DNA of 43,363 bases, from positions 1-43,363 of the forward strand of contig NZ_JQKD01000043.1 in assembly GCF_000745855.1 (NCBI RefSeq), written 5' to 3'. This DNA comes from Xenophilus azovorans DSM 13620 (GTDB lineage: Bacteria; Pseudomonadota; Gammaproteobacteria; Burkholderiales; Burkholderiaceae_C). Position 1 is the first letter of the stretch. Every line of letters begins with the position of its first letter. The notes below the pieces were generated by a model. That model saw only the letters and a list, made by a program, of their open reading frames with translations. It was not told the origin of the DNA and searched no databases. The position numbers and the translations under genes are program-made. Below, one piece after another: positions 42,264-43,363 of this stretch.

Positions 42264-43022
42264 ATGATCAAACGCCGTGAGTGGATGAAAGCCGCGGGAT
42301 TTGCCACCTTATCGCTCGGCACTGTAAGAAGCGTCAAAGCCCAACCGGTACCAAAATTACTCAAGATCATCAACGGCTTCCCACCCGGAGGAGTCGTCGA
42401 TGCGGTTGCACGCCGGGTGGCAGAAGGATTGGCGGTGACGGAACCCGGGGTTAACGTGATCGTTGACAACCGTGTCGGAGCGGGTGGGCGGATAGCTGTG
42501 TCCGCCGTCAAGGCAGCCGTCGACGATGGCAGCACCTTGTTGTTCACACCAGACGCCGTGCTGTCCTTGTACCCTTTCGTCTACAGCAAGTTGGACTACG
42601 ATCCGTTCGCGGATCTGGCTCCCGTAGCCACCGTAGCCACTACGACTGACGCCCTTGCGCTGGGTCCCTTGGTACCGCCTTCCGTGCGTGGGCTCCGGGA
42701 TTTCCTGGCCTGGGCCAAGGAGCACCCTGAACACGCAAGTTTCGGATCTCCCGGTACCGGTACACCATTGCATCTCTTGGGGGCGCTGGTAGCCAAGGAG
42801 GCTGGCGTCTATCTCAGGCACGTGGCTTATCGTGGCGCCGCGCCTGGAGTTACCGATCTGATCGGTGGGCAGATTGCATGCATGGCTGCGCCTACGGGGA
42901 CGTTCTTGTCTTTCCAAAAGGCGGGGAAATTGCGCATCATCGCAACCTCTGGGCCGCAGCGAACACCCTTCACGCCCGACACTCCCACATTTGCAGAGCA
43001 AAAGTTCGGTGCAGACTACTGA
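42264..43022 (+). CDS. Bug/TctC-family periplasmic receptor, 3' end cut by IS3-family element
   Basis: A 252-aa reading frame with a twin-arginine-like signal (IKRREWMKAAGFAT, cleavage near VKAQ) and Bug-family sequence NGFPPGGVVDAVARRVAEG, VDNRVGAGGRIAVSAV, YDPFADLAPVA and TPTFAEQ. The family is normally about 320 aa; the last ~65-70 residues are gone, and the stop TGA (43020-43022) is the first triplet of the IS end. The product probably lacks part of the second lobe and is not functional. It is a close paralogue of the preceding gene. Confidence 0.8.
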   Translation: MIKRREWMKAAGFATLSLGTVRSVKAQPVPKLLKIINGFPPGGVVDAVARRVAEGLAVTEPGVNVIVDNRVGAGGRIAVSAVKAAVDDGSTLLFTPDAVLSLYPFVYSKLDYDPFADLAPVATVATTTDALALGPLVPPSVRGLRDFLAWAKEHPEHASFGSPGTGTPLHLLGALVAKEAGVYLRHVAYRGAAPGVTDLIGGQIACMAAPTGTFLSFQKAGKLRIIATSGPQRTPFTPDTPTFAEQKFGADY

Positions 43023-43083
43023 GGTTACCCCTGAAAAGTGGAGTTCTTAACCCTTGTTGAAAATACCGACGAGGAGTTGAGCA

Positions 43084-43363
43084 ATGAGTGACAAGCAGGT
43101 GCGTGCGCAGTACACGCGTGAATTCAAGCTGGAGGCGGTTCGACAGGTCCGCTCGGGTCGGGCGATTGCGGTAGTGGCCAAGGTGCTGGGCATTCCCAAG
43201 GCCAGTCTGGGGAACTGGGTGAGGCTGGCGGCCAAGGGCGAGCTCGGCGGCGCTGATGGCGGTGACAAGGTCGCCAAGGTGTCTGCCGAGCAGATGGAGA
43301 TAGCGCGGCTGCGCGCTGAGAATGCTCGCCTTCGCATGGAGCGCGACATCGCAAAAAAAGCCG
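43084..43363 (+). CDS. IS3-family transposase OrfA, partial (runs off the end)
   Basis: At least 93 residues of the HTH protein OrfA: YTREFKLEAVRQVRSGRAIAVVAKVLGIPKASLGNW is the helix-turn-helix and AEQMEIARLRAENARLRMERDIAKKA the leucine-zipper-like coiled coil. GAGGAG at 43070-43075 precedes ATG 43084. The frame is still open at the window end, where an A7 slippery run occurs; OrfB would follow in the -1 frame. Confidence 0.88.
   Translation, partial: MSDKQVRAQYTREFKLEAVRQVRSGRAIAVVAKVLGIPKASLGNWVRLAAKGELGGADGGDKVAKVSAEQMEIARLRAENARLRMERDIAKKA
43353..43359 (+). promoter_or_regulatory. Candidate programmed -1 frameshift site (A7) of the IS3 element
   Basis: The A AAA AAA G heptamer follows the OrfA coiled coil (RDIAKKA), the usual place where IS3-family elements shift -1 to make the OrfAB transposase. 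The downstream stimulatory structure lies beyond the window. Confidence 0.6.

Larger units (their letters stand above)
43020..43363 (+). mobile_element. IS3-family insertion sequence, left end, running off the window
   Basis: Bug-gene similarity stops at about 43019, and TGAGGTTACCCCTGAAAAGT follows, a plausible IS3-type terminal repeat beginning with TG. The orfA reading frame begins at 43084. The right end is outside the window. Confidence 0.8.

Noticed and set aside
1-43363. CRISPR arrays, tRNA or rRNA genes
   Set aside because: No regularly spaced repeats and no tRNA- or rRNA-like sequences were recognised by eye; short or degenerate ones cannot be excluded without a covariance-model search.

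Overview
The window looks like a catabolic island from a high-GC betaproteobacterium, most likely Burkholderiales/Comamonadaceae-like. The evidence is a complete nag-type naphthalene operon in the gene order described for Ralstonia sp. U2 and Polaromonas naphthalenivorans, several Bug/TctC-type receptors, and IS elements typical of that order. Both ends lie in insertion sequences: an IS4-family element at 2-1454 and the start of an IS3-family element from about 43020. The piece may therefore be a whole contig broken at repeats.

Region A (1.4-8.7 kb) holds a very GC-rich acyl-CoA operon: a CaiB-family CoA-transferase cut by the IS4 element, a MenB/BadI-like crotonase, an acyl-CoA dehydrogenase, a second CoA-transferase, MmgE/PrpD, a CitE-like lyase and a citrate-synthase-fold citryl-CoA lyase-like protein. 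Its substrate is unknown. A dead IS5-family remnant (8733-8957) separates it from region B.

Region B (8.96-23.9 kb) is a NahR-like LysR regulator divergent from one long tight operon: P450, ferredoxin reductase, putidaredoxin-type ferredoxin, FAH-family hydrolase, gentisate-dioxygenase-like cupin, a five-gene LIV-type ABC importer, CaiB-family CoA-transferase, HMG-CoA-lyase-family lyase, LeuC and LeuD. I read this as a complete pathway: (methyl)salicylate-like acid -> (methyl)gentisate -> ring cleavage -> direct hydrolysis to pyruvate + citraconate -> (R)-citramalate -> (R)-citramalyl-CoA -> acetyl-CoA + pyruvate. The operon needs no maleylpyruvate isomerase and encodes none. This is the most interesting part of the window.

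Region C (23.9-25.85 kb) is a junction with a broken Bug/TctC gene and a methyl-accepting chemotaxis protein whose 3' end overlaps the convergent nagR.

Region D (25.8-43.0 kb) is nagR, divergent from nagAa-G-H-Ab-Ac-Ad-B-F-C-Q-E-D-J-I-K-L. It covers naphthalene -> salicylate -> gentisate -> fumarate + pyruvate by the isomerase route. Two Bug-type receptor genes follow, the second cut by the IS3 element.

Together, regions B and D suggest one strain-level strategy. The nag upper pathway would convert naphthalene and methylnaphthalenes to salicylate and methylsalicylates; nagGH/I/K/L would finish salicylate, and region B could finish the methylated analogues. The individual families and the nag pathway are established knowledge; the substrate of region B and its link to methylnaphthalenes are inference.
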